Below, piece after piece: positions 1 to 7,937 of a stretch of DNA of 26,260 bases. How positions within the stretch are numbered: position 1 is the stretch's first letter; every line of letters begins with the position of its first letter. The DNA is from an uncultured Bacteroidaceae bacterium (lineage in GTDB: Bacteria; Bacteroidota; Bacteroidia; Bacteroidales; Bacteroidaceae), in NCBI GenBank assembly GCA_904501775.1, contig CAJGCJ010000014.1:1-26260 (forward strand). The letters run 5' to 3'. The notes beneath the pieces were generated by a model. That model was not told the DNA's origin and made no database searches. It saw only the letters and a list, made by a program, of their open reading frames with translations. A program made the position numbers and the translations under genes.

Positions 1-1
1 G

Positions 2-715
2 CTTGCCGAGGCTATGGGCAAGACTGTAGAGGCAGTTCAGCGCCGCGTTAAGTCTCTCGAGGAGTTCAACCCAATGCTTGGTCACCGTGGTTGCCGTTTG
101 GGTAACACATATCCCGAGATCACCAAGATGCAGACAACAGCTATCCTTGGCGCAGCTCTTGAGTTGAAGAAAGAGGGCAAGGTTGTATATCCCGAAATCA
201 TGGTTCCCCTTGTAGGTATCATCAACGAGTTCGAGGAGCAGAAGAAGGCTATCGTTGAGGCAGCTGATGCTCTCTTTGCAGCTGAGGGTGATAGCGTAGA
301 CTACACAATCGGTACTATGATTGAGATTCCTCGTGCAGCTCTTACAGCAGATCAGATTGCACAGCAGGCTCAGTTCTTCTCATTCGGTACAAACGACCTC
401 ACACAGATGACATTCGGTTACTCTCGTGACGACGTTAACTCATTCTTGCCTATCTACTTGCGCAAGAAGATTTTGAAGAACGACCCCTTCCAGGTTCTCG
501 ACCAGACAGGTGTTGGCCAGCTTGTTGAGATGGCTACCAAGAAGGGCCGCTCGGTGAACGCAGACCTCAAATGCGGTATCTGCGGTGAGCACGGTGGTGA
601 GCCCGAGTCAGTTAAGTTCTGCCACAGAGTTGGTTTGAACTATGTATCATGTTCTCCTTTCCGCGTGCCTATCGCACGTTTGGCTGCTGCACAGGCTGCT
701 GTTGAGGAGGCTTAA
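2..715 (+). CDS. ppdK: Pyruvate, phosphate dikinase, C-terminal part (partial)
   Basis: This enzyme interconverts pyruvate, ATP and Pi with PEP, AMP and PPi in the cytosol. Only the C-terminal PEP/pyruvate-binding barrel is present; the reading frame is open to the window edge, so the start and the phospho-histidine domain lie upstream. Visible family motifs are MIEIPRAALTADQIA, FFSFGTNDLTQMTFGYSRDD, and near the end CGICGEHGG, which holds the catalytic cysteine, followed by the hallmark VGLNYVSCSPFRVPIARLAAAQA region. About 237 of the usual 870-910 residues are seen. Codon choice (ggt, gtt, cgt, ctt) is clearly more biased than in its neighbours, as expected for a highly expressed central-metabolism gene. 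A strong hairpin follows 37 bases after the stop. The assignment is secure. Confidence 0.97.
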   Translation, partial: LAEAMGKTVEAVQRRVKSLEEFNPMLGHRGCRLGNTYPEITKMQTTAILGAALELKKEGKVVYPEIMVPLVGIINEFEEQKKAIVEAADALFAAEGDSVDYTIGTMIEIPRAALTADQIAQQAQFFSFGTNDLTQMTFGYSRDDVNSFLPIYLRKKILKNDPFQVLDQTGVGQLVEMATKKGRSVNADLKCGICGEHGGEPESVKFCHRVGLNYVSCSPFRVPIARLAAAQAAVEEA

Positions 716-751
716 TTCTTACTCGATAAGGATTAATTCCACAATAAACGA

Positions 752-780
752 AAATTGGGTTGCCGTTGGCAACCCAATTT
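752..780 (+). terminator. Intrinsic terminator of ppdK
   Basis: A perfect 13-bp inverted repeat (752-764 with 768-780, loop GTT) lies just after the ppdK stop. Its right arm ends in AATTT and is followed by TATTATATAT. It is the expected end of the ppdK transcript. Confidence 0.85.
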
Positions 781-808
781 TATTATATATATCTATCAGT
801 TATGGCAT

Positions 809-853
809 ATAAACAAATCAGGCGCACTTTTTAAGTGCGCCTGATTTGTTTAT
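809..853 (-). terminator. Terminator of the glmM operon
   Basis: A perfect 21-bp inverted repeat (809-829 with 833-853, loop TTT) lies 17 bases beyond the glmM stop codon. Stem bases 821-829 and 833-841 are GC-rich and the outer ends are A/T-rich. It is separate from the ppdK hairpin, so this convergent junction has two hairpins back to back. It could work in both directions. Confidence 0.8.
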
Positions 854-869
854 AAAAGAATTATCAAAA

Positions 870-2258
870 TTACATAAGAGTCTGAGCAACCTTTATAATT
901 TCTTCACCTATCGCATCGGCAGCCTCCTGTGTGGGGCCCTCAGAATAGATACGGATAATGGGCTCTGTGTTGCTCTTGCGCAAGTGCACCCAAGTATTCT
1001 CGAAGTCGAGTTTAACGCCATCGATATCATTAATCTCGGCCTTACCTGCGTAAAGTTCCTTGAGCTTAAGGAGGATAGCATCAACATCGGTACCGGGTTG
1101 CAAGTCGATACGGTTCTTTCCCATAAAGTAATCAGGATAGGTAGCACGGAGTTCGCTCACCTTCTTACCCTCGTGCGCCAAATGACTGAGGAAAAGACCG
1201 ATACCAACAAGGGCATCGCGACCATAGTGTGATTCGGGATAGATGACACCACCGTTACCCTCACCGCCAATCACGGCACCAGTCTCTTTCATCTTGGTCA
1301 CCACATTAACCTCGCCCACTGCAGATGCTGCATACTTGCCGCCACGGGCGTTTGTAACATCGCGCAAGGCACGTGTTGAAGAGAGGTTGGATACAGTGTT
1401 TCCGGGAGTATGTTTGAGGACATAATCGGCTACAGTTACAAGAGTATACTCCTCGCCGTACATCTCGCCGTTCTCACAGATAATTGCAAGACGGTCAACG
1501 TCGGGGTCAACAACAAATGCAACGTCGTTACCACCCTTAGCCATAAGACTCATAATATCGGTAAGGTTCTTTGCCAAAGGTTCGGGATTGTGCTGGAAAT
1601 CGCCTGTAGGCTCACAATAGAGCTTTTCTACACTCTGAACGCCCAACTGCTCGAGCAACATAGGAAGCACTACTCCACCAACTGAGTTCACACAGTCGAT
1701 TGCCACCTTAAAGCCAGCCTTGCGGATAGCCTCTTTATCTACAAGGGGAAGAGCGAGCACTGCATCAATATGTTTCTGGTTATATGTCTCATCAAGACGG
1801 TATTTTCCAAGTGTCTCAACGTCAGCATAATCAAATTCTTCTGCAGCAGCAATACGAAGTACCTCTTTACCCTCCTCGGCATTCAGGAACTCACCATTCT
1901 CGTTGAGCAGTTTAAGAGCATTCCACTGACGGGGATTGTGGCTTGCTGTAAGGATTATACCGCCACAAGCATCTTCCATAGTTACCGCCAACTCGGTTGT
2001 AGGTGTTGACGCAAGGCCTATATCAACCACGTCGAAGCCCATACCCATAAGTGTACCGCAGACAATGTGATTAACCATTGAGCCGGAAAGACGCGCATCA
2101 CGACCGACTACAATCTTGTTTGTACTCTTGGTGGTGGTCTTTCTTATCAATGCTGCATAGGCCGATGTAAGCTTCACTACATCAAGAGGTGTAAGGCCCT
2201 CATCGGCACGACCGCCGATTGTACCTCTTATTCCCGAGATTGATTTAATAAGTGTCAT
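870..2258 (-). CDS. glmM: Phosphoglucosamine mutase / phosphohexomutase
   Basis: This is an alpha-D-phosphohexomutase of 462 residues. The likely reaction is glucosamine-6-P to glucosamine-1-P on the way to UDP-GlcNAc for peptidoglycan and LPS. All four family signatures are visible: the phosphoserine loop TASHNP (Ser106), the metal loop DPDVDR (251-256), the sugar-specificity loop GEGNGG (332-337), and the phosphate-binding loop RKSNTEPIIRI (about 427-437). The ATG at 2258 fits the family N-terminus (SISGIRGTIGG). It lies 24 bases after the DUF4827 gene, so the two are probably co-transcribed. Substrate choice between glucosamine and other hexoses rests on similarity only; phosphomannomutase is the alternative. 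Confidence 0.92.
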   Translation of the reverse strand: MTLIKSISGIRGTIGGRADEGLTPLDVVKLTSAYAALIRKTTTKSTNKIVVGRDARLSGSMVNHIVCGTLMGMGFDVVDIGLASTPTTELAVTMEDACGGIILTASHNPRQWNALKLLNENGEFLNAEEGKEVLRIAAAEEFDYADVETLGKYRLDETYNQKHIDAVLALPLVDKEAIRKAGFKVAIDCVNSVGGVVLPMLLEQLGVQSVEKLYCEPTGDFQHNPEPLAKNLTDIMSLMAKGGNDVAFVVDPDVDRLAIICENGEMYGEEYTLVTVADYVLKHTPGNTVSNLSSTRALRDVTNARGGKYAASAVGEVNVVTKMKETGAVIGGEGNGGVIYPESHYGRDALVGIGLFLSHLAHEGKKVSELRATYPDYFMGKNRIDLQPGTDVDAILLKLKELYAGKAEINDIDGVKLDFENTWVHLRKSNTEPIIRIYSEGPTQEAADAIGEEIIKVAQTLM

Positions 2259-2282
2259 ATTTTTGTATTTTAAGTTTAATTC

Positions 2283-2915
2283 TTACAGATGGAAACTCTT
2301 GCCGGGCTGGAACGTCACCTCATAGAAGCAGGGATAAACGTACGAAGCAGCTGTTGATGTTCCCTTTGTGTGAGGAACGATGAGTTTTACCTTTGCTACC
2401 TGCGACTGGGGACGTGTGAGCCATATGTAGGGGAAAGGTGTAAGCCAACCTGTTGGAACAGCTTTTCCGTATGCCGACATGTAACCGCTTACAAATGTTC
2501 CTGTATATGAGCCTGAATCGAAAGAGATTCGCATCTCGTCGACATTATCTGAGTCGTACAAGTTACCGAAGATTGTATCGCCTGACGAAATGTTCACTTC
2601 AATAAAACGTGCCAATATCTCCAAGGTCTCACCGTCACGCATCTGGCGCGCACTCTCGAGATTCTTGGGATTACGTACTATCTGCATATATACGTCATCT
2701 ATAAGCACAAACTCGTTGTTATCAACATTTGTCACAGAATCCTGCTCAACAAATTCCTTGAACGAAATTACATTTATGCCTTGCTCCCTTATAAAGTTTT
2801 TTACGGCCTTACGCTCGTCCTCTTTCATATCGGAGTAGGTCTTCTCATCGTCACACGCCACAAACAACATTGCAAATAATGGCAAAAGGGCCAAAATAGC
2901 ATTTCTTTTCTTCAT
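2283..2915 (-). CDS. DUF4827 family lipoprotein
   Basis: A 210-residue protein with a lipoprotein signal: the basic start MKKRN, a hydrophobic stretch, and Cys21 in LFVAC followed by DDEK, which suits export and lipidation in Bacteroidota. The remainder matches, from memory, the DUF4827 family, found in Bacteroidales and often described as FKBP-like although no biochemical role is known. Visible features are an acidic or charged N-terminal helix region (22-50) and a beta-rich C-terminal half with VPTGWLTPFPYIWL and a final VYPCFYEVTF. It sits between a DHH phosphoesterase gene and glmM, an order I recall from other Bacteroidales. Function unknown. Confidence 0.8.
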   Translation of the reverse strand: MKKRNAILALLPLFAMLFVACDDEKTYSDMKEDERKAVKNFIREQGINVISFKEFVEQDSVTNVDNNEFVLIDDVYMQIVRNPKNLESARQMRDGETLEILARFIEVNISSGDTIFGNLYDSDNVDEMRISFDSGSYTGTFVSGYMSAYGKAVPTGWLTPFPYIWLTRPQSQVAKVKLIVPHTKGTSTAASYVYPCFYEVTFQPGKSFHL

Positions 2916-2952
2916 CGTTTCTTTATTTAATATACTATCCTATAATTTTTTG

Positions 2953-2960
2953 CGAATATA
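2953..2960 (-). promoter_or_regulatory. Bacteroidota -7 box upstream of the DUF4827 gene
   Basis: On the minus strand this reads TATATTCG, a match to TAnnTT(T/C)G, 38 bases before the ATG. No clear -33 TTTG is seen at about 20 bases spacing, so this is a moderate call. Confidence 0.45.
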
Positions 2961-3017
2961 CAAAAAGTATATCCAAATACAGAAAAAGTAGACGATATTT
3001 AATTGAAAATAACAGTT

Positions 3018-4049
3018 TTATTGAGTTAGCAACTCTTTATATTTCACCAACGCCGCCTTAAAACGCTCAACGGCATATTCCATTGTTCCATACACCTCAC
3101 CACCCGACGCATTCAAATGACCGCCACCACCGAAGAACTCGGCTGCAACTTTGTTGCACGGAAAATCATCGACACTGCGCAACGACACATTTATCTTACC
3201 CGGAACCTCTTCGCGTAGGAAACAGCTGAAGCGCACACCTTTAATCTGAAGCGGCATGTTCACAAGCCCCTCGGTATCGCCCTTGGCCGCACAGAAACGA
3301 CGCATCTCCTTATATGTCAGCGTTATGAGCGCTGCGTTGCTGTTTGGATAGAGCTTCAATTTGTCGTACATTACAAAACCCGACAATTTGAGACGGTTCA
3401 ACGTATAATTGTAAAAGACTTTTCTGTAAATTATATCTTTATCAATTCCTGCTGCTATAAGGTGTGATATAATTATATAAATATCTTTACGATTCGAAGC
3501 ATACGCAAAGCAACCGGTATCGGTCATCATACCGGTATATATACACTCGGCCATGTCACGCGTGATTGCCTGAAGACCACCGATGCGGTATATCAGACGG
3601 AATACAAGCTCTGCCGTAGAGCATGCCTGCGGCTCGGACACCGACTGGACAAAGCCCTCCTCGGGAAAAGGATGATGATCTACAAGAATACGGGGAGCTG
3701 AAAGCGATGCCACATAGCCACCCATTTCGGCAAGGCGCGAAAGTGCATTAAAATCGAGGCAAAAGAGAATGTCGGCACTGCCTAACAATGCCTGAGCCTG
3801 TTCTTTGTTATCTTCGTAAGAGACAATCTCCTCGGCTTGCGGCAACCACTTCAAGAAATCGGGGAAAGCATTCGGAATCACAACATGCGCATCCTTACCA
3901 AGCGACTTAAGGAAGAGCATAAGAGCAGTAGTAGAGCCTACCGCATCACCATCGGGGTTGCGATGTGCCATTATAACCACTCTCTCACTATCCTGAATAT
4001 ATTTTTTTATTGCTTCAACTGTACCGGCAGATATTATATGGTCAATCAT
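3018..4049 (-). CDS. DHH/DHHA1 phosphoesterase (NrnA-like)
   Basis: A 343-residue cytosolic DHH-family phosphoesterase. NrnA-type members degrade short oligoribonucleotides and dephosphorylate pAp; some relatives cleave cyclic dinucleotides. Metal-binding motifs are complete: HRNPDGDAVGS (from H29), the CLDFN aspartate near residue 99, DHHP near 124-127, and TGMMTDTGCF near 172-181. The C-terminal DHHA1 substrate site FGGGGHLNASGG lies near 306-317. The length is typical. The gene is flanked by comEC and the DUF4827 lipoprotein gene and has its own promoter-like box upstream. NanoRNase/pAp phosphatase is the most likely role. I leave the symbol blank because cyclic-dinucleotide hydrolysis cannot be excluded by sequence. 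Confidence 0.9.
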   Translation of the reverse strand: MIDHIISAGTVEAIKKYIQDSERVVIMAHRNPDGDAVGSTTALMLFLKSLGKDAHVVIPNAFPDFLKWLPQAEEIVSYEDNKEQAQALLGSADILFCLDFNALSRLAEMGGYVASLSAPRILVDHHPFPEEGFVQSVSEPQACSTAELVFRLIYRIGGLQAITRDMAECIYTGMMTDTGCFAYASNRKDIYIIISHLIAAGIDKDIIYRKVFYNYTLNRLKLSGFVMYDKLKLYPNSNAALITLTYKEMRRFCAAKGDTEGLVNMPLQIKGVRFSCFLREEVPGKINVSLRSVDDFPCNKVAAEFFGGGGHLNASGGEVYGTMEYAVERFKAALVKYKELLTQ

Positions 4050-4072
4050 TTTTATATTATTATAACGTTACG

Positions 4073-4080
4073 CGAAGATA
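4073..4080 (-). promoter_or_regulatory. -7 box upstream of the DHH phosphoesterase gene
   Basis: The minus strand reads TATCTTCG 23 bases before the start codon, inside the 66-base gap after comEC. It suggests an internal promoter within the rpe-comEC-DHH-DUF4827-glmM block. Confidence 0.45.
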
Positions 4081-4115
4081 GCAAGAGTATTTGTAAAATT
4101 AAAATTCTGCCAAGA

Positions 4116-6194
4116 CTAATATTTACCACGCATATCTACAAACTGTGTACCACCGATGCGGCAGGGAAGCATCACAGCACCCCTTTGCGACAGATCAACG
4201 GCATTCACACCGGCTTGAGCCGACTCACGCAGAATGCGCACACGGCTGTTCTTATACAAGGTGGCATCGAGAACTATGTTGCGCGTAGGATAAATCAGCA
4301 ACAGATCTTTAATGCTACCCAAGAAACCGCGACACAAATAGATGCAATCGACAGGCTCTATAATTGAATCATTGACCCAATGTTCGTCGGCAAGTACCTT
4401 TATTCGCCTGCCATAGAACTGCACAAGACCATTGTCATTTACTACAGACGCATCACCATAATCATTATAGCAGCACTCCATCACAGGCATTGGCTGTGCC
4501 ATACGACGTTTTTTCCAATAAGGAGCCGCAACCCTATCATAATCGGCATCATTGGCAGGATAAGTCGTAAACATATACGATTGTTCTTTAGATACCACAG
4601 CCTGCATAGCAGGGCACGAGCGGCTGTTAAAGAAGATAATATATGGGGCATCATACTCATCAGCCCACGAAACATATACATTATACCCAACGACAGCAAA
4701 CGCAGACAACATTGCAGCAACAGCTGCTACACGGTGTCTGTTCATTATGGCATATAGGCATATCAACAAAATCGCCCCTACTGAAAAGGCCGTTGCTGCA
4801 CCTATAGCCGGCAACTGCAACGAGGAGCAAGGTAACGACTCGATGCCACGCAGCAAAAAGTTGACACACGATATCAGCGCATCAAGCAGCCATGCCACAA
4901 AGTGCTGCACTATCGCCAATGGAGTCGACAACAACAAGACAACTGCCAACAGCATTATAAGGAATGCCGCAGGCACCACAATAATATTGGTGAGAAGGAA
5001 ATACAATGGGAAAGTACCGAAATAGTACCATACAAACGGGAGAGTTCCTATCTGCGCAGCAAACGAAACAGCTATCAGCGATGCGAAATATTTATAAGCC
5101 GGACCGTACTTGTCGGCACGCAGCAACCTTGAAATTGTATCGCTTAACAACAGGATAGCAAATACGGCAGAAAAGGAGAGTTGAAAGCCGATATCATGCA
5201 ACAGACGGGGCGAAACAACAAGCATAACCACTGCAGCCAACGCCAAAGAGTTCAACGAACTGCCATCGCGCCTAATAAGACGGGCAACCGACATCAGCGA
5301 AAACAGGAGTGCCGCACGCACAACAGATGGTGTAAAACCGGCCATTGCCACAAAAAGCCATAGAAACGAGAGTATCAGGAGTTCGCGTACACCCCTAAGC
5401 ACTCTGATTTGTACAAGAAGTGGCAACAACAAAGAAAGCACCATATAGAGTATTCCAAGATGCAGGCCCGAAAGAGCAAGCACATGGCTTGCACCCACCG
5501 CAGCATACACATCGCGTATCTCCTGCGACAAGTCACGTTTTTCACCAACCGTAAGAGCCGACAACACAGATGCCACATCCTTGCCAAAGCCCATCGAAGC
5601 ATATATCTCTACAATCTTATCGCGCCACCTCTGAACAGTTGTTGTAAACGTATCATCCGCCGGCCCCGATAACCGCCACTGCTGCTCGGCAAGGTAAGCG
5701 GTACCCGTAATACCGTTCACAAACATATAATGAGCAACATCGAACTCGGCAGGATTACCGGCATTGGAAGGTGGCTCGACACGCCCTTCAAAAAGCAGCT
5801 TATCGCCTGCCGACAAACTTTCGAGGCTGACATTATTGGCAAAATAGAGATAAACTCTTCCGTTACGTCTTGCCCGGGCCACACTATCGCGCCCCACGCG
5901 CGTAACTTCGGCTGTAACCCTTGTCGCCTTACCAGCCACATGAGGCGTCTCGAGCAACAACGCCTCAAAACAACCCTTCTCGCCACTCCAGTTTTGAGAA
6001 TCGGAATCGTTATCGAGAGTTGCCACAGTTGCTCCAAGCGAGAAGAGTGAAAGCATTAGGGCTACACCGAAAGCATAAGCAGGAAGACGCTGCCACAAAA
6101 GGCTGAGCAACATCACTGACGAGCCGACAACGAGCAGTGAGAGGTAAAGCGGCATACAGTTGCCACAGAAATATGAAAAAGCAATCCCCGCCAT
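4116..6194 (-). CDS. comEC: ComEC/Rec2-family DNA-uptake channel protein
   Basis: A polytopic inner-membrane protein of at least 692 residues. ComEC moves single-stranded transforming DNA into the cytosol. The N-terminal part has two membrane helices followed by a DUF4131-like beta domain (about 60-170). Next comes the ComEC/Rec2 competence domain with the signature VLALSGLHLGILYMVLSLLLPL and several further hydrophobic helices to about residue 510. The C-terminal 180 residues are soluble but show no HxHxDH metallo-hydrolase motif, so this domain looks degenerate or diverged. The first ATG is at 6194. The in-frame codons just upstream still encode a family-like N-terminus (NNPILRFAFPL) but contain no ATG, GTG or TTG, so the real start is uncertain. 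Its upstream neighbour is rpe. Confidence 0.88.
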   Translation of the reverse strand: MAGIAFSYFCGNCMPLYLSLLVVGSSVMLLSLLWQRLPAYAFGVALMLSLFSLGATVATLDNDSDSQNWSGEKGCFEALLLETPHVAGKATRVTAEVTRVGRDSVARARRNGRVYLYFANNVSLESLSAGDKLLFEGRVEPPSNAGNPAEFDVAHYMFVNGITGTAYLAEQQWRLSGPADDTFTTTVQRWRDKIVEIYASMGFGKDVASVLSALTVGEKRDLSQEIRDVYAAVGASHVLALSGLHLGILYMVLSLLLPLLVQIRVLRGVRELLILSFLWLFVAMAGFTPSVVRAALLFSLMSVARLIRRDGSSLNSLALAAVVMLVVSPRLLHDIGFQLSFSAVFAILLLSDTISRLLRADKYGPAYKYFASLIAVSFAAQIGTLPFVWYYFGTFPLYFLLTNIIVVPAAFLIMLLAVVLLLSTPLAIVQHFVAWLLDALISCVNFLLRGIESLPCSSLQLPAIGAATAFSVGAILLICLYAIMNRHRVAAVAAMLSAFAVVGYNVYVSWADEYDAPYIIFFNSRSCPAMQAVVSKEQSYMFTTYPANDADYDRVAAPYWKKRRMAQPMPVMECCYNDYGDASVVNDNGLVQFYGRRIKVLADEHWVNDSIIEPVDCIYLCRGFLGSIKDLLLIYPTRNIVLDATLYKNSRVRILRESAQAGVNAVDLSQRGAVMLPCRIGGTQFVDMRGKY

Positions 6195-6324
6195 AAGCGG
6201 GAATGCAAATCTTAGTATCGGGTTATTCTTTAAAAGAGACTCTACCCCATCGGTTTCTATTTTACACAGAAAAAAGAAAACGCATCGTTACAATGCACAT
6301 ATAATGCACTGCAACAGACACTAA

Positions 6325-6975
6325 TTAAAGTGCACGCAATGCCGATATGACATCCTGTGGAGAATCGGCTTTGAAGACGGCGTTACCGGCTACCAACGCG
6401 TCGGCACCGGCATCGGCAAGCAACTTACCTGTCTCAACGTTCACTCCACCATCTACCTCAATGATAGCCTTAGAGCCTGTAGCCTCAATCAGTTCGCGCA
6501 ACTCGCGCACCTTCTCAACAGTATGATGAATGAATTTCTGACCTCCGAAACCGGGGTTAACGCTCATGATCAGAACAAGGTCGAGATCGACAATTATATC
6601 TTTGAGCATCATCACCGGTGTAGAAGGGTTAAGTGTTACGCCAGCCATCATACCAGCCTCCTTAATCTGCATCACAGCACGATGCAAATGAGTCTCGGCC
6701 TCGTAGTGGATATTCATTATACGCGCTCCAAGCGACTTCACTGCATCGAGATAGTTCATAGGATTCACCACCATAAGATGCACGTCAAGCGGCTTGTTAC
6801 ATAACTTTGCCACATACTGCAATACAGGAGGACCAAATGACAAGTTGGGTACGAAGACACCATCCATAATGTCGATATGCAACCAATCGGCACTACTGTT
6901 ATTTATCATTTCAAGGTCACTCTGCAAATTTCCGAAATTAGCCGACAACAACGACGGCGATACTATCTGGCTCAT
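6325..6975 (-). CDS. rpe: Ribulose-phosphate 3-epimerase
   Basis: A TIM-barrel enzyme of the pentose phosphate pathway (216 residues) that interconverts D-ribulose-5-P and D-xylulose-5-P. Metal and catalytic residues are visible: HIDIMDG (H33, D35, D38), DVHLMV (H66), and EVDGGVN (D175). The phosphate-binding stretches are MSVNPGFGGQKF (137-148) and LVAGNAVF (194-201). I chose the ATG at 6975 (MSQIVSPSLLSANF). An upstream in-frame start at 7020 would add 15 residues foreign to the family and would overlap the promoter box. It heads the minus-strand block that continues into comEC. Confidence 0.96.
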   Translation of the reverse strand: MSQIVSPSLLSANFGNLQSDLEMINNSSADWLHIDIMDGVFVPNLSFGPPVLQYVAKLCNKPLDVHLMVVNPMNYLDAVKSLGARIMNIHYEAETHLHRAVMQIKEAGMMAGVTLNPSTPVMMLKDIIVDLDLVLIMSVNPGFGGQKFIHHTVEKVRELRELIEATGSKAIIEVDGGVNVETGKLLADAGADALVAGNAVFKADSPQDVISALRAL

Positions 6976-7006
6976 ATATCTGATTTTTTTGTTAATATTC
7001 CAACTG

Positions 7007-7014
7007 CGAATATA
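7007..7014 (-). promoter_or_regulatory. -7 box of rpe
   Basis: The minus strand reads TATATTCG 32 bases upstream of the chosen rpe ATG. This supports the 6975 start, because the longer 7020 start would lie upstream of the transcript start. Confidence 0.5.
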
Positions 7015-7064
7015 GTGCAAAAGCTATTGCAGAAAAAATAAAAACATGAATTTTTAAACAACAA

Positions 7065-7096
7065 ATGAGGCTACACTGTCAAAAGTATAGCCTCAT
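7065..7096 (-). terminator. Terminator of the rpmB-rpmG-DUF4295 operon
   Basis: Thirteen-base arms (7065-7077 and 7084-7096) pair with one G-T type mismatch around a 6-base loop. On the minus strand the hairpin is followed by TTTGTTGTTT. It begins 38 bases after the DUF4295 stop. Confidence 0.75.
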
Positions 7097-7134
7097 ATAT
7101 ATTTATTGTAAGCCTTGCGGCTTTTTATCTTTGT

Positions 7135-7287
7135 TTACTTCTTCAAAGATGCGTCAGCCTGTGACTGGGGAAGCATCTCCTCTGCAAACATGTAAGCACC
7201 TGTCTTGGGTGACTTAACCATCTTGATAACCTTTACGAATTTCTCCTTGTCACCAGTCTGGAGAGTTGCAACTGCTTTCTTAGCCAT
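7135..7287 (-). CDS. DUF4295 mini-protein
   Basis: A 50-residue basic protein starting MAKKAVATLQTGDK, with VIKMVKSPKTGAYMF in the middle and ending ASLKK. It matches, from memory, the DUF4295 family, a Bacteroidota protein encoded directly after rpmG. The MAKK start and richness in Lys suggest an association with the ribosome, but this is inference from context. It lies 7 bases downstream of the rpmG stop, which indicates tight co-transcription. A hairpin terminator follows. It is easily missed because of its size. Confidence 0.88.
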   Translation of the reverse strand: MAKKAVATLQTGDKEKFVKVIKMVKSPKTGAYMFAEEMLPQSQADASLKK

Positions 7288-7294
7288 GTCTTAA

Positions 7295-7483
7295 TTACTT
7301 TATTTCTTTGTGAACGGTTACTTTCTTCAAATAGGGGTTGTATTTCTTCAACTCCAAACGCTCTGTAGTGTTCTTACGGTTCTTCGTTGTGATATAACGA
7401 GACATACCGGGAACGCCACTGTTCTTTTGCTCTGTGCACTCAAGGATTACCTGAATGCGGTTTCCTTTAACCTTCTTAGCCAT
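7295..7483 (-). CDS. rpmG: 50S ribosomal protein L33
   Basis: L33 of the large ribosomal subunit, 62 residues. Recognisable segments are NRIQVILECTEQ, RYITTKNRKNTTERLELKKYNP and the end VTVHKEIK. Only one cysteine is present (ECTEQ), so this is the zinc-free (C-minus) form rather than the form with two CxxC pairs. It sits between rpmB and DUF4295 with short gaps, as in other Bacteroidota. Confidence 0.96.
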   Translation of the reverse strand: MAKKVKGNRIQVILECTEQKNSGVPGMSRYITTKNRKNTTERLELKKYNPYLKKVTVHKEIK

Positions 7484-7503
7484 ATTCCTTTACCTCCTTA
7501 AAT

Positions 7504-7764
7504 TTAATAGAGTACTTTAATATCCTCCCAAGTAAGGAGTCCTTTAACTACAGCTGCCTTAAGAGCTGCATCGAGACCTACTCGGTTGATTACTTTTAAC
7601 CCCGCTGCACTCACGCGCAACTGAATCCAACAATCCTCTTCTACATAGAAGAACTTCTTGGTAAACAAGTTCACATTGAAAAGACGCTTTGTTCTTCTCT
7701 TTGAGTGTGAAACGTTGTTACCCACCATGGCTTTCTTACCGGTGATTTGACAAATTTTAGACAT
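7504..7764 (-). CDS. rpmB: 50S ribosomal protein L28
   Basis: L28, 86 residues, a large-subunit ribosomal protein. The conserved start MSKICQITGKKAMVGNNVSHSKRRTKR is clear, followed by the WIQLRVSAAGLKVINR segment. I chose the ATG at 7764. The open frame continues upstream to 7818, but those 18 residues are unlike L28 and would overlap the -7 promoter box at 7816-7823. First gene of the rpmB-rpmG-DUF4295 operon. Confidence 0.97.
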   Translation of the reverse strand: MSKICQITGKKAMVGNNVSHSKRRTKRLFNVNLFTKKFFYVEEDCWIQLRVSAAGLKVINRVGLDAALKAAVVKGLLTWEDIKVLY

Positions 7765-7815
7765 CTCTATATATTTTTTTGTTTTTATTCTTATATGCTT
7801 ACTCAAAACAGCGTG

Positions 7816-7847
7816 CAAAGATATAATTTTTACACGTATCGTGCAAA
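7816..7847 (-). promoter_or_regulatory. Promoter of the rpmB operon (-33/-7)
   Basis: The minus strand carries a perfect Bacteroidota -7 box TATCTTTG (7816-7823) and a -33 TTTG (7844-7847), separated by exactly 20 bases. The -7 box is 51 bases before the L28 start codon. This is the best-formed housekeeping promoter in the window. Confidence 0.75.
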
Positions 7848-7922
7848 CAAAAAAGCATTTATTTTAAATTTTATCTAAAACAAAGGCTTCAAGCACCTTC
7901 AAAGCATGTAGAAACCGACACG

Positions 7923-7937
7923 CTGAAACGGTTTCAG
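7923..7937 (-). other. Short palindrome over the cinA stop codon
   Basis: CTGAAAC-G-GTTTCAG is a perfect 7-bp inverted repeat that overlaps the TGA of cinA (7934-7936). It could be a weak 3'-end hairpin or an operator upstream of rpmB. There is no T-run, so I do not call it a terminator. Confidence 0.35.

Noticed and set aside
846..2009. Plus-strand open frames opposite glmM
   Set aside because: glmM has all four catalytic motifs on the minus strand; the plus-strand frames are low-quality shadows.
6295..6325. Repeated ATGCAC between rpe and comEC considered as an operator
   Set aside because: Only two short copies, with no symmetry or promoter relation strong enough to support it.
7923..7937. 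CTGAAACGGTTTCAG considered as the terminator of tsaD-cinA
   Set aside because: Only a 7-bp stem with a single-base loop, overlapping the stop codon and without a T-run. Kept only as an unassigned palindrome.
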